Under the pieces are notes generated by a model, which saw nothing but the letters and a program-made list of their open reading frames with translations, was not told the DNA's origin and searched no databases. Position numbers and translations under genes: made by a program. A stretch of 25,179 nucleotides of DNA from an uncultured Rubrobacteraceae bacterium (GTDB lineage: Bacteria > Actinomycetota > Rubrobacteria > Rubrobacterales > Rubrobacteraceae), in assembly GCA_902806105.1 (NCBI GenBank), contig CADCVI010000180.1:1-25179 (forward strand), written 5' to 3'. The first letter of the stretch is position 1; the number at the start of each line of letters is the position of its first letter. Below are positions 7,688 to 14,857 of the stretch, piece after piece.

Positions 7688-8035
7688 TTACGCCCGGTCC
7701 CGATTCACGCCCGAAAGTTCCCCGGCGGCGAGCTTTTCGAGGAGCAGCGCCGCCTGTGCTGGGGTGGGTATGCGGTCGATCTCCATCTCCACGTCCCGTT
7801 CGGCGTCGTAGAGATCGAAGACGGGAGGGCGTGCTTCGCCGTTCGGACCATCGATCGAGGGCCAGGCGGCGATGGAGTACCTCGGCCGGGGATCCGGCGG
7901 GGCCGTACCGCCGCCAGGGGCGTCCGCGACGATCATCTCCAGGTCGCTCGGGGTCGAGCAGATCGCGTTGCCGCCCCTGTAGCGGATCTCCCACCCCTTC
8001 TCCACGAAGGCCCTCGCGATCTCCGCGTTGGTCAC
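7688..8035 (-). CDS. Hypothetical small protein (115 aa)
   Basis: Unrecognised soluble protein. It starts MTNAEIARAFVEKGWEIRYR, a helix-strand opening, and its middle has PRYSIAAWPSID and PVFDLYDAERDVEMEIDRIPTP, which read as beta strands, ending in a helix (AQAALLLEKLAAGEL). No membrane segment or signal peptide. The start is GTG at 8035 with GGAAGGA seven nt upstream on the minus strand. It follows the ABC permease by 67 nt on the same strand and is likely the last gene of that run. G/C-ending codons dominate, supporting coding. Function unknown. Confidence 0.7.
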   Translation of the reverse strand: MTNAEIARAFVEKGWEIRYRGGNAICSTPSDLEMIVADAPGGGTAPPDPRPRYSIAAWPSIDGPNGEARPPVFDLYDAERDVEMEIDRIPTPAQAALLLEKLAAGELSGVNRDRA

Positions 8036-8102
8036 GGGGTCCTTCCGCGGCTCGGGCGTTTTCGGCGGTCGAATACCTTGCGCGCGTTCCCCGGGATCAT
8101 CG

Positions 8103-8927
8103 CTAGACGTTGCGAACCCTGGAGCGCAGGGCGGAGAAGGCCAGGGTAAACGAGACGGCGCCCATGGCGGCGACCGCGGCGATCGCCGGGGCGAGGTCGG
8201 ACGGGACCCAGCCGTCGGAGATCAGGGACCGCAGGCCGGCGAGCAGGTACGTGACCGGGTTGTAGTTCGCGACGGTGGCGAGCCAGCCGGTGAGCGCCTC
8301 CTGCGGCAGGAAGGTCGTCGTCAGAAACGCGAACGGGAAGAACAGGAGGAACGACGAGTTGACCGCCGCCGGGTTGCCGGTGCGCAGCGCGATCGCGTAC
8401 GGGAACCCGGTGAACGCGAGCCCCCACAGGCCCGCGATCAGCAGGAACGCGAGCACGCCGAGGAACCCGCTCTCGAAGCCGACGCCGAGGAAGAAGCCCA
8501 AAGAAAGCACAGGCAGGCACAGGGCGACGACGAGGACGAGGTCGGCGACCATGAGCCCGAGGAGCAGGCTGTAGCGGCTGATGGGGGAGACGAGCAGACG
8601 GTCGAAGTAGCCGGACTGGATGTCCGTGACGAGCGCCGACGCCCGGGAGACGCCGGTCACGGCGAAGACGATGGCGACGGGGATCTGGAACGCCTTGAAA
8701 TCATCCACCCCGGTGAACGAGGAGATCTCCGACAGGGAGCCGACGTTCACGGCGAAGAAGAACAGCGGGATGACCAGGGCCGGAACGAGCGCCTCGGGCT
8801 CGCGCGGTACGGCGCGAAGGGCCCGCCTCGCGACGCTCCACAGGTCTCGCCAGAAACCGGCCGGTCGCGCGCGGATGTAACCCCTGGAAGCCTTTTCACG
8901 CTCCGCCATGGCTTCTTGCGTGGTCAT
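8103..8927 (-). CDS. ABC-2 type exporter permease (DrrB-like)
   Basis: Membrane subunit of 274 residues for an ABC exporter. A basic cytosolic N-terminus (to about residue 45) precedes about six hydrophobic segments: LVPALVIPLFFFAVNVG, FQIPVAIVFAVTGV, LLLGLMVADLVLVVALCLPVL, FLGVLAFLLIAGLWGLAF, FLLFFPFAFLTTTFLP and a last one near AIAAVAAMGAVSFTLAF. The GYFDRLLVSPISR segment in the cytosolic loop and NPVTYLLAGLRSL are typical of DrrB/ABC-2 permeases. Its start overlaps the ATPase stop by 4 nt (ATGA), so the two are translationally coupled and work as one exporter. The family covers drug, lipid and polyketide export; the substrate here is unknown. Confidence 0.92.
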   Translation of the reverse strand: MTTQEAMAEREKASRGYIRARPAGFWRDLWSVARRALRAVPREPEALVPALVIPLFFFAVNVGSLSEISSFTGVDDFKAFQIPVAIVFAVTGVSRASALVTDIQSGYFDRLLVSPISRYSLLLGLMVADLVLVVALCLPVLSLGFFLGVGFESGFLGVLAFLLIAGLWGLAFTGFPYAIALRTGNPAAVNSSFLLFFPFAFLTTTFLPQEALTGWLATVANYNPVTYLLAGLRSLISDGWVPSDLAPAIAAVAAMGAVSFTLAFSALRSRVRNV

Positions 8928-9946
8928 CGCTCACCCTCCTCGTCGTTGTCGTCGTATGGTTCCTCCGGACGCATGTGGTTGCCGGTTACCTCCAGGAACA
9001 CGTCGTCGAGGGTCGGGGTGCGCAGGGTGAGACGGTCCACCGCGATGCCCGCCTCCTCCAGCGCCGCCGCGACCGGGCCGACGACCCGCGGGCCGTCGGC
9101 CGTCGTGACGGTCAGCTCGCCGTCGCGCTCGTCGACCCGTTCCACCCCGGCGAGCCCCCGAAGGTGCTCGACCGTCCCGTTTCGGAGGCCGCCGGAACCG
9201 TTGGGGCGGGTGCTCACGACGACCAGGTCCTGGCCGACCGAGCGTTTGAGGGCCTCGGGCGTGCCCTCCGCGACGATGCGCCCGCTCGAGATGATGCCTA
9301 CCCGGTCGGCGAGGCGGTCGGCCTCTTCGAGGTACTGGGTGGTCAGGAAGATCGTGACGCCGAGCTCGTCGTTGAGGCGGCGCACCTCCTCCCACACGCG
9401 GGCACGGCTGACCGGGTCCAGGCCGGTCGTCGGCTCGTCCAGGAACAGCACCTCCGGGTTGTGTACGAGGGCGGCGGCGAGGTCCAGGCGGCGGCGCATC
9501 CCGCCGGAGTAGTTCCCCGCGCGCCTGTCGAGGGCGTCGCCGAGGTCGATCAGGGCTCCAAGGTCTTTCATGCGCTGGTCTATCTCGCGCCTCTTGAGCC
9601 CGTACAGGCGGCCCTGGAGACGCAGGATCTCCCTGCCGGTCTGCTTGGCGTCGAGCGCCGCCTCCTGCAACGCGACCCCTATCCTGAGCCGCACCCCGCC
9701 CGGGTCCCCCACGACGTCCCGGCCCGCGACCGAGGCGCGCCCGGCGGTCGGGGCGAGGAGAGTGACGAGCATGCGCACCGTCGTGGTCTTGCCCGCGCCG
9801 TTCGGCCCGAGGAAACCGTAGATCTCGCCGCGCTCCACCGAGAGGTCGACGCCGTCCACGGCGGCGTTGTCCCCGAACCGCCGAACCAGCCCCTCGGCCA
9901 GGATCGCCGGCCCCTCACCATTCCTCGAACCGTTTCGTGCGCTCAA
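8924..9946 (-). CDS. ABC exporter ATP-binding protein (DrrA-like)
   Basis: ATPase subunit of 340 residues. Walker A is GPNGAGKTTT, the signature YSGGMRRRLDLA, and Walker B VLFLDEPTTGLD. The switch is TTQYLEEAD with Gln where most ABC ATPases have His; Gln here is usual in DrrA-type drug exporters. The extra C-terminal domain ending RTPTLDDVFLEVTG also fits the DrrA group. I chose TTG at 9946 because GGAGGGA lies 8 nt upstream and this removes an overlap with the oxidoreductase gene. An in-frame ATG at 10018 would add 24 low-complexity residues and overlap that gene. It is coupled to the permease by a 4-nt overlap. Confidence 0.93.
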   Translation of the reverse strand: MSARNGSRNGEGPAILAEGLVRRFGDNAAVDGVDLSVERGEIYGFLGPNGAGKTTTVRMLVTLLAPTAGRASVAGRDVVGDPGGVRLRIGVALQEAALDAKQTGREILRLQGRLYGLKRREIDQRMKDLGALIDLGDALDRRAGNYSGGMRRRLDLAAALVHNPEVLFLDEPTTGLDPVSRARVWEEVRRLNDELGVTIFLTTQYLEEADRLADRVGIISSGRIVAEGTPEALKRSVGQDLVVVSTRPNGSGGLRNGTVEHLRGLAGVERVDERDGELTVTTADGPRVVGPVAAALEEAGIAVDRLTLRTPTLDDVFLEVTGNHMRPEEPYDDNDEEGER

Positions 9947-9969
9947 AAACGTTCTCCCTCCGGAGGTCC

Positions 9970-11016
9970 TCACCCTTGCTCCCGCACGGATTCTACGCCC
10001 GGTACCGTGCCGTCCCAACGCGTGTTTTGCCGCTCTCCGGACGCCGCCTCATCCGCGAGAGAGCCGTCGACGACGAGCAGGATCTTGCCGCGAGCCCGCC
10101 CCTTTTCGCTGTAACGGTGCGCCTCCGCTACGTCGGCCAGGTCGTAGGAGCGGTCGATTACCGGCTTTACGCGGCCCCCGGAGATCCAGGCGTTCAGCGT
10201 CTCCAGGTCCGCGCCGCTCGGCTGTACGAGCACGGACTCCAGGCGACGGCCGCCCCTGAAACGCGCCAGCCAGCCCGGCGAGAGCTTCCCGATGACCGGG
10301 TTGACGGTTACGAAGACGCCGCCCGGCCGGAGCGCGCGGCGGACCTTGCGAAACGACAGGATGTTTACGGCGTCGAAGACGACGTCGTAGCGCTCGCCCC
10401 CGGCGAGGACGTCCTCCCGGGTATAGTCGAGCACCTCGTCCGCTCCGAGGCCGCGCACGAGATCGGCGTTCCGGCCGCTCGATGTTCCGGTGACCCGTGC
10501 GCCCATCGCGGTGGCGATCTGGACGGCGAAGGTCCCGACGCCCCCCGATGCGCCGTTGATGAGGACGCGCCCGCCGGGCCGGAGGTTCGCCTTGTCGCGC
10601 AGCGCTTGCAGGCCGGTAAGGGCGGCCAGCGGCACGGCCGCCGCTTCTACGAGCGAGAGGCCGGACGGGACCCTCGCGGCATCCCTTTCGGCGACGGCCG
10701 CGTACTCCGCGTACCCCCCGCCGCCCAGGGTAGGCAGCATGGCGTAGACCGGATCTCCGGGGCGGAACCGCGTCACGCCGGGGCCCACGGCCTCCACGGT
10801 CCCCGCGACGTCCGAGCCGGGGACGAAAGGCATCTTCAGCCTTGCGGCGAACCGGAGCTGCCCGCTGCGCAGGCGCCAGTCGGCGGGGTTGACGCCCGCC
10901 GCCGCTACCCGGATCAGGACGCCGTCGGCAGCGACCACGGGTTTCTCGATCTCCATCGGCTCCAGTACCTCCGCCGTTCCGTAGCGCCGGAAGCCGAACG
11001 CCTTCATCTTCTCCAC
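9970..11016 (-). CDS. NADPH-dependent MDR-family oxidoreductase (zinc-independent, quinone-reductase-like)
   Basis: Cytosolic oxidoreductase of 348 residues in the medium-chain dehydrogenase/reductase superfamily. The N-terminal GroES-like half has AAGVNPADWRLRSGQ and FVPGSDVAGTVEAVG. The nucleotide half has the Rossmann loop GASGGVGTFAVQ, followed by TGTSSGRNADLV, where Ser/Arg suggest NADPH. The end (DVAEAHRYSEKGRARGKILLVV) is typical. The Cys/His zinc ligands of classical alcohol dehydrogenases are absent, so it belongs with quinone/enone reductases. The start GTG at 11016 has AAGGAG 8 nt upstream; the ATG at 11007 is an alternative. It ends 23 nt before the ABC ATPase and follows the TspO-like gene by 47 nt. 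The physiological substrate cannot be read from sequence. Confidence 0.9.
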   Translation of the reverse strand: MEKMKAFGFRRYGTAEVLEPMEIEKPVVAADGVLIRVAAAGVNPADWRLRSGQLRFAARLKMPFVPGSDVAGTVEAVGPGVTRFRPGDPVYAMLPTLGGGGYAEYAAVAERDAARVPSGLSLVEAAAVPLAALTGLQALRDKANLRPGGRVLINGASGGVGTFAVQIATAMGARVTGTSSGRNADLVRGLGADEVLDYTREDVLAGGERYDVVFDAVNILSFRKVRRALRPGGVFVTVNPVIGKLSPGWLARFRGGRRLESVLVQPSGADLETLNAWISGGRVKPVIDRSYDLADVAEAHRYSEKGRARGKILLVVDGSLADEAASGERQNTRWDGTVPGVESVREQG

Positions 11017-11063
11017 TTGTCGTACTCCTTTCTGAAGATCCGTCATGTTGCGTTCCCCCCGTC

Positions 11064-11885
11064 TCATGCGACACCCGAGCCCGTGGCGCTACCCGGCACC
11101 CCTGGCGCGCGGCCCGTACGCGGCGCGCCGAGGGCGACCAGCGCGACGATCAGCGCCGAGACCACGGCGGTTCCTGTGGTCAGGAGCGAGGCGTCGTACT
11201 GGGCGACGACGATCCCGAAGAGCGCCCAGAGCACGGTTGCGGCGTAGGAGAGGTGAAGCTGTGGCGCCCGCGAGGTACCCGTCTTACCGGCGAGGATGAT
11301 CGCCGCCGCGAGACCGGCGCCCGCCAGCAGGAGCACGGAGCCGAGCAGTGCCTCGCCGAAACCGCCGCCCCGCACGAGCCCGAAGCGCACGGCCTCGGAA
11401 TCCACGCTGACGACGTTGGCAGCCGTCATCCAACCGAGATAGATGCCTACGGTCGGGGCGGCGATCCAGCGTGTGGCCGCGCTCGCGTTGCCCGGGTGCG
11501 AGCGGGCGAGGCGGAGGTAGGCCACGAGCAGACAGGCAAAGGCGATCGAGAGCATCGACAGCGCCAGGAGCAGGCGCCCGGCCGGGACGAACAGGGACCA
11601 TGCGCCGATGCAGAAGAAAGCCGTTGCCGTGAACCACCCGATGCGCCGCAACACCGGGTCCTTTCGCCTCGAAGGCAGCGCCGCGTAGAGGGCGTAGGCC
11701 AGGGAGAGGGAGAAGATCAAACCCCATATCCCGAACGCGTAGAGCGCGGGCTCTATCAGGGGCGTGCTCTGGCCGGTCTGCTCCCTTATCGCCGCCGCCG
11801 CGAAGAACGTAGTCCCCGCCTGAAACAGCGCCCCCGCGACGTTCGCCGCCTGCCTCGCCAGGTCTCCCGCCGTCTCCTCACCCAT
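11064..11885 (-). CDS. TspO/MBR-related (tryptophan-rich sensory protein-like) membrane protein
   Basis: Integral membrane protein of 273 residues with about eight hydrophobic segments. It starts with an amphipathic helix (LARQAANVAGALFQAGTT). Segment 2 has the diagnostic YAFGIWGLIFSLSLAYALYA, and further Trp and Pro-containing helices follow (FFCIGAWSLFVPAGRL, TVGIYLGWMTAANVVSV, TVLWALFGIVVAQYD). This resembles the larger actinobacterial relatives of TspO, proteins that bind porphyrins or isoprenoids, but the short classical TspO is only about 160 residues, so function is uncertain. The ATG at 11885 has a strong AGGAGGAGG site. It lies within the minus-strand run from the hydrolase to the ABC exporter. 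Confidence 0.75.
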   Translation of the reverse strand: MGEETAGDLARQAANVAGALFQAGTTFFAAAAIREQTGQSTPLIEPALYAFGIWGLIFSLSLAYALYAALPSRRKDPVLRRIGWFTATAFFCIGAWSLFVPAGRLLLALSMLSIAFACLLVAYLRLARSHPGNASAATRWIAAPTVGIYLGWMTAANVVSVDSEAVRFGLVRGGGFGEALLGSVLLLAGAGLAAAIILAGKTGTSRAPQLHLSYAATVLWALFGIVVAQYDASLLTTGTAVVSALIVALVALGAPRTGRAPGVPGSATGSGVA

Positions 11886-11965
11886 CTTCGGCCTCCTCCT
11901 CCTGTAGGGAAAACCGGAACCTTCCGCCCGAAACCCCGTTGCCCACGGTGCTCATCCCAAGGCCC

Positions 11966-12265
11966 CTACCGGCCGCCGTCCAGGACGCGCACGACGTACA
12001 CGGGCGCGGTCTCGCCGGAGACGCCTTCGCGCCACCGCCCGCGCAGCCGGACGAGGTTCGAGCGTACGAGGAGCCGGAACGCGGCGGCCGCGTCCCCTTC
12101 GACCCCCGCCCGCGAGCACAGGCTCCTGAGGTCTTCGGGCGCCAGCTTCAGGGCCGCTTCCCCGCCGTCGCGGGCCTCGGCCAGTCTCCGGCGCAACTCC
12201 TCGAGCATCCACCGCGTCTCCTCCCGGACGGCGCCCGCCCGCCGGGCCTTCACGTCTTCGCTCAC
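11966..12265 (-). CDS. Hypothetical 99-aa protein coupled to the hydrolase
   Basis: Small soluble protein, unrecognised. The first half is strongly helical and charged (REETRWMLEELRRRLAEARDGG). The second half (LAPEDLRSLCSRAG, FRLLVRSNLVRLRGRW, PVYVVRVLDGG) has the helix-helix-strand order of a winged-helix fold, but no firm match. Its ATG overlaps the hydrolase stop as ATGA, which is good evidence that it is a real, coupled gene. 80 nt separate it from the TspO-like gene downstream. Confidence 0.7.
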   Translation of the reverse strand: MSEDVKARRAGAVREETRWMLEELRRRLAEARDGGEAALKLAPEDLRSLCSRAGVEGDAAAAFRLLVRSNLVRLRGRWREGVSGETAPVYVVRVLDGGR

Positions 12266-13299
12266 GCCCTTCCTACCTCCTTCTCCCTCGCCCCCGTGGA
12301 GAGACCCCGCAGGGAGGTCTCGATCGCCGCGACCGTCGCGGCGGGTAGCTCCAGCTCGGGCGTGGCGCGCGAGCGGGGGATAAACGTGAGCGGTACGTCG
12401 GGGTTGAGCGCGGCGAGCCGCTCACCGGTCTCGACCCCGACCTGACGCTCCTCGGAGCCCCAGAACATGGCCGCCGGGACCGAGAGGTCCCGCATGTAGG
12501 GGGCGAAGTCGTACCTGAGGTCCCCGGTCAGGAAGGGCAGCGCCGAGTACGCCGCCCCCGGCTTGCGGGCCGACCACAGAAAACCGTTCACGATCTCACG
12601 GCTTACGGCGCCGGGATCGTAGAACCCCTGCGACACGAGCCAGGATCTTATGAAGGAGCGGCTGTGAAAGACCAGGCGGTAGAACGTCAGGTTGAACGGG
12701 CGCCTGCGGGCGACCGGCGTCAGCGTGAAGCGCGCCAGCGGGCCGAAGGCGTCCCCGCCGAAGTCCTTGCCGCCCGAAGGGGCCGACATCACGAGGCCCG
12801 CAACCAGGCCGGGGTCGGTCCGCGCCACCTCGGCGGCGAAGCCCGAGGCGAGGGACTGGGCCACGACCACGGCCGGCTCGCCCACGACCTCCCGAAGCAG
12901 CACCCTCAACGCCGCCACGTAGTCGTCGAACAGCAGGAAGCGACGCGGGTGCTCCGAATCCCCCCAGCCCACCCAGTCCGGCACGATCACCCGGTACCGT
13001 CCGGCGAAGGCGGGCGCGACCTTGCTCCAGGTCCACGAGGAGGCGCCGCCTCCTATGCCGTGCAGAAACACGAGCGGCCTGCCCTCACCGGCCTCGTGGT
13101 AGACCATCTCGCCCACCGGCGTCGCGACCCTGCGCTTCTCGAAGCCGCCCGCCTCGTAAACACCGGCGGGGTCCGCCGCTCCCCCCCGCCGCAGCGCGCC
13201 GATCTCGCCCGCCGCCGAGATCCGGCGAAACGCACCCACCGCGCCGGCCGCCGCGAACGCACCGCCAGCAACCGCCAGAACCGTTCTGCTCGAAACCAT
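12262..13299 (-). CDS. Membrane-anchored alpha/beta-hydrolase with unusual catalytic residues
   Basis: Alpha/beta-hydrolase fold protein of 345 residues. An N-terminal hydrophobic stretch (about 6-24) probably anchors or exports it. The oxyanion strand LVFLHGIGGGASSW and the following DWVGWGDSEHP are typical of the family. The nucleophile elbow reads VVAQSLASG, so the Ser is kept but both flanking Gly of GxSxG are Ala. At the acid position the usual GxxD reads GSEE, and where the catalytic His is expected the sequence reads IPRSRATPELELP, with no His. It may be a non-hydrolytic member or use another His. The start ATG at 13299 follows AAAGGGGAAGC. It heads the minus-strand run, 122 nt downstream of a TetR-type operator. 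Confidence 0.88.
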   Translation of the reverse strand: MVSSRTVLAVAGGAFAAAGAVGAFRRISAAGEIGALRRGGAADPAGVYEAGGFEKRRVATPVGEMVYHEAGEGRPLVFLHGIGGGASSWTWSKVAPAFAGRYRVIVPDWVGWGDSEHPRRFLLFDDYVAALRVLLREVVGEPAVVVAQSLASGFAAEVARTDPGLVAGLVMSAPSGGKDFGGDAFGPLARFTLTPVARRRPFNLTFYRLVFHSRSFIRSWLVSQGFYDPGAVSREIVNGFLWSARKPGAAYSALPFLTGDLRYDFAPYMRDLSVPAAMFWGSEERQVGVETGERLAALNPDVPLTFIPRSRATPELELPAATVAAIETSLRGLSTGAREKEVGRA

Positions 13300-13421
13300 T
13301 CGCTTCCCCTTTCGTCCTCACCGATTCGACCGCCGTTCGCTCGCATGCCGCCCAACGGTCTCCAGGAACCTTCCTCGCAGATCAACGTCTCACGACCGTC
13401 ACCTCCCGCCTCTCTTTACAA

Positions 13422-13439
13422 ACCTACCGATAAGTAAGT
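13422..13439 (-). promoter_or_regulatory. TetR operator upstream of the hydrolase
   Basis: ACCTACCGATAAGTAAGT on the plus strand, an imperfect palindrome, matches the site at 14117-14134 at 15 of 18 positions. It lies between tetR and the hydrolase. The overlapping minus-strand promoter is weak or unclear. Confidence 0.75.
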
Positions 13440-13466
13440 TACAGGGCGAAAAAGAAGCTTCCTTTC

Positions 13467-14099
13467 TCACGCCCGAGCACCCCCCAGGAAGAGGTCGACC
13501 ATGCGGTTCGGGAGGTCCGGGCCGTGCTGGGGGAAGATGCGCGGGATGGGGGAGTTGGGGGGCGTCCTTTCGACCTCTAGCAGCCCGGAGCAGAGGCCCA
13601 GAAAGGACCAGGCCAGAAAGTCCGGGTCGTTCGGGCCGAACTCTCCGGCTTCGATCGCCGATGAGATCACGCTTCGTATCGGGCCGTAGAGGGAGCTCGC
13701 GAAGCCCTCGGCCAGCTCCGCGCGGTGCCTGTCTTGCACGAACTTGGCGACGTCCCGGATCTCGCCCATGGGCTGCTTGGGGTCGCGATCCGCCATGAGC
13801 CAGCGGGCCGCCGCCCGCAGCTTGCCCTCCCCTGTGGGCCCCGCGGAGGACATCGCCCGCTCCAGCCCCTCGCGGTGCTGCCTCAGGGCGCGGTGCGCGA
13901 TCTCCACGAAGAGCTGCTCCTTCCCCCCGGGGAAGTGGTAATACAACGCTGGCTTGCTCACCCCAACCTCCCTGGCAACCTCCTCCAGCGAGACCCCCAG
14001 ATACCCGACCTCCGCCAGCCTGGACTCCGCAGCGTCCATGGCCCGCTCCCGGGTATCCTGCCCCGATGAAGAACCCCTCTGTCCACGCGATCTCCCCAA
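13467..14099 (-). CDS. TetR-family transcriptional repressor
   Basis: One-domain HTH repressor with a ligand-binding C-terminal half. The HTH reads EEVAREVGVSKPALYYHFPGG, the classic TetR recognition helix. The C-terminal half has FGPNDPDFLAWSFLGLCSGLLEV. The product is about 210 residues from TTG at 14099, the normal length. This start lies 9 nt after a TATGAT -10 box, implying a leaderless or nearly leaderless message; the next ATG (14038) would cut helix 1 of the HTH. Longer in-frame starts up to 14279 would run through the operator and promoter and are unlikely. Operators flank the gene on both sides, so it should repress itself and the hydrolase run. The ligand is unknown. Confidence 0.9.
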   Translation of the reverse strand: MGRSRGQRGSSSGQDTRERAMDAAESRLAEVGYLGVSLEEVAREVGVSKPALYYHFPGGKEQLFVEIAHRALRQHREGLERAMSSAGPTGEGKLRAAARWLMADRDPKQPMGEIRDVAKFVQDRHRAELAEGFASSLYGPIRSVISSAIEAGEFGPNDPDFLAWSFLGLCSGLLEVERTPPNSPIPRIFPQHGPDLPNRMVDLFLGGARA

Positions 14100-14108
14100 G
14101 ATGAGAGG

Positions 14109-14137
14109 ATCATACCACTTACCTATCAGTAAGTAAA
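14109..14137 (-). promoter_or_regulatory. tetR promoter with operator in its spacer
   Basis: On the minus strand: TTTACT (-35, 14137-14132), exact 17-nt spacer, TATGAT (-10, 14114-14109). The palindrome ACTTACCTATCAGTAAGT (14117-14134) fills the spacer and the end of the -35 box. This is direct evidence for autorepression by steric block. Confidence 0.8.
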
Positions 14138-14247
14138 TAGAGATCCGGGTGGGTATCGGGATGGATCCGTAGAGATCCCCGGGGTCGGGTGGGGCGCCAG
14201 GGGTGTCGGAGACTACGGGGAGGGCGGACGTCGCGCTCCCCGAGTGC

Positions 14248-14775
14248 TTACGCGGACCAGAGTTCGACGAGCGGGCCATGCTCGCCGTGCAGGGGGTCGG
14301 ACGCGGGGAGGGGGACGTTTCGGATGTTCTCCAGGACCTCGGGACGTTCGCCCTCCTCGCCGGTGCGCAGGTCGTAGGATTCCTGGCCGCTGGGGTAGGC
14401 TCCGACCACGGAGAAGCCGCCGCTCGCGCCCTCGTTCTTGTGGCCGACCCCGGCCGGTATGACCACGACGTCGCCCGCCCCGACCTCGACGACCTCTCCC
14501 TCGGGACCGCCGAAGGCTATGCGCGCGCTCCCGCCGACCACGCACAGGACCTCGTGGGAGGTCGAGTGGTAGTGGTGGTAGGGGAAGACGCCGTTCACCC
14601 AGGACCCGCCCCAGCCGTTGGCGGCGAGCTTCTCCCGGCAGCGGGACGCGTCGTGTTCCGGTTTCCCAAGCGCTCCCGGGTAGACGAGGAGCGGCAGGCT
14701 CGGGTTGTTCGGGATGCGGCCGTCGTCCTCGAACCGGTACTCGCGCACGCCGTTGTCCCGTGTTTCGTCCGTCAT
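14248..14775 (-). CDS. YjlB-like cupin protein
   Basis: Cytosolic cupin of 175 residues resembling Bacillus subtilis YjlB (COG4297): it opens REYRFEDDGRIPNNPSLPLLVYPG as in that family. Cupin motif 1 is GVFPYHHYHSTSHEVLCVVGG, giving HxH and Glu as metal ligands. Motif 2 is GDVVVIPAGVGHKN with the fourth ligand His. The metal site is complete, so it should bind Fe, Mn or similar; the enzymatic role of the family is not known. The ATG at 14775 follows GGGGGTAGAG. It lies upstream of tetR on the same strand but is separated by 148 nt containing the tetR promoter. Confidence 0.88.
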   Translation of the reverse strand: MTDETRDNGVREYRFEDDGRIPNNPSLPLLVYPGALGKPEHDASRCREKLAANGWGGSWVNGVFPYHHYHSTSHEVLCVVGGSARIAFGGPEGEVVEVGAGDVVVIPAGVGHKNEGASGGFSVVGAYPSGQESYDLRTGEEGERPEVLENIRNVPLPASDPLHGEHGPLVELWSA

Positions 14776-14857
14776 CTCTACCCCCGGCTCCCATTATCGT
14801 CTCATTGTCGAACCAGGCAGGTTTATCACGTTCCATCGTCCGCCCGCGGCAGCGGGG

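Noticed and set aside
8028..9512. Plus-strand open frame opposite the ABC permease and ATPase
   Set aside because: Charged low-complexity translation; the exporter genes on the minus strand have all motifs.
9947..10018. Longer ABC ATPase starting at ATG 10018
   Set aside because: It would overlap the oxidoreductase stop and add low-complexity residues; TTG 9946 has a ribosome site at correct distance.
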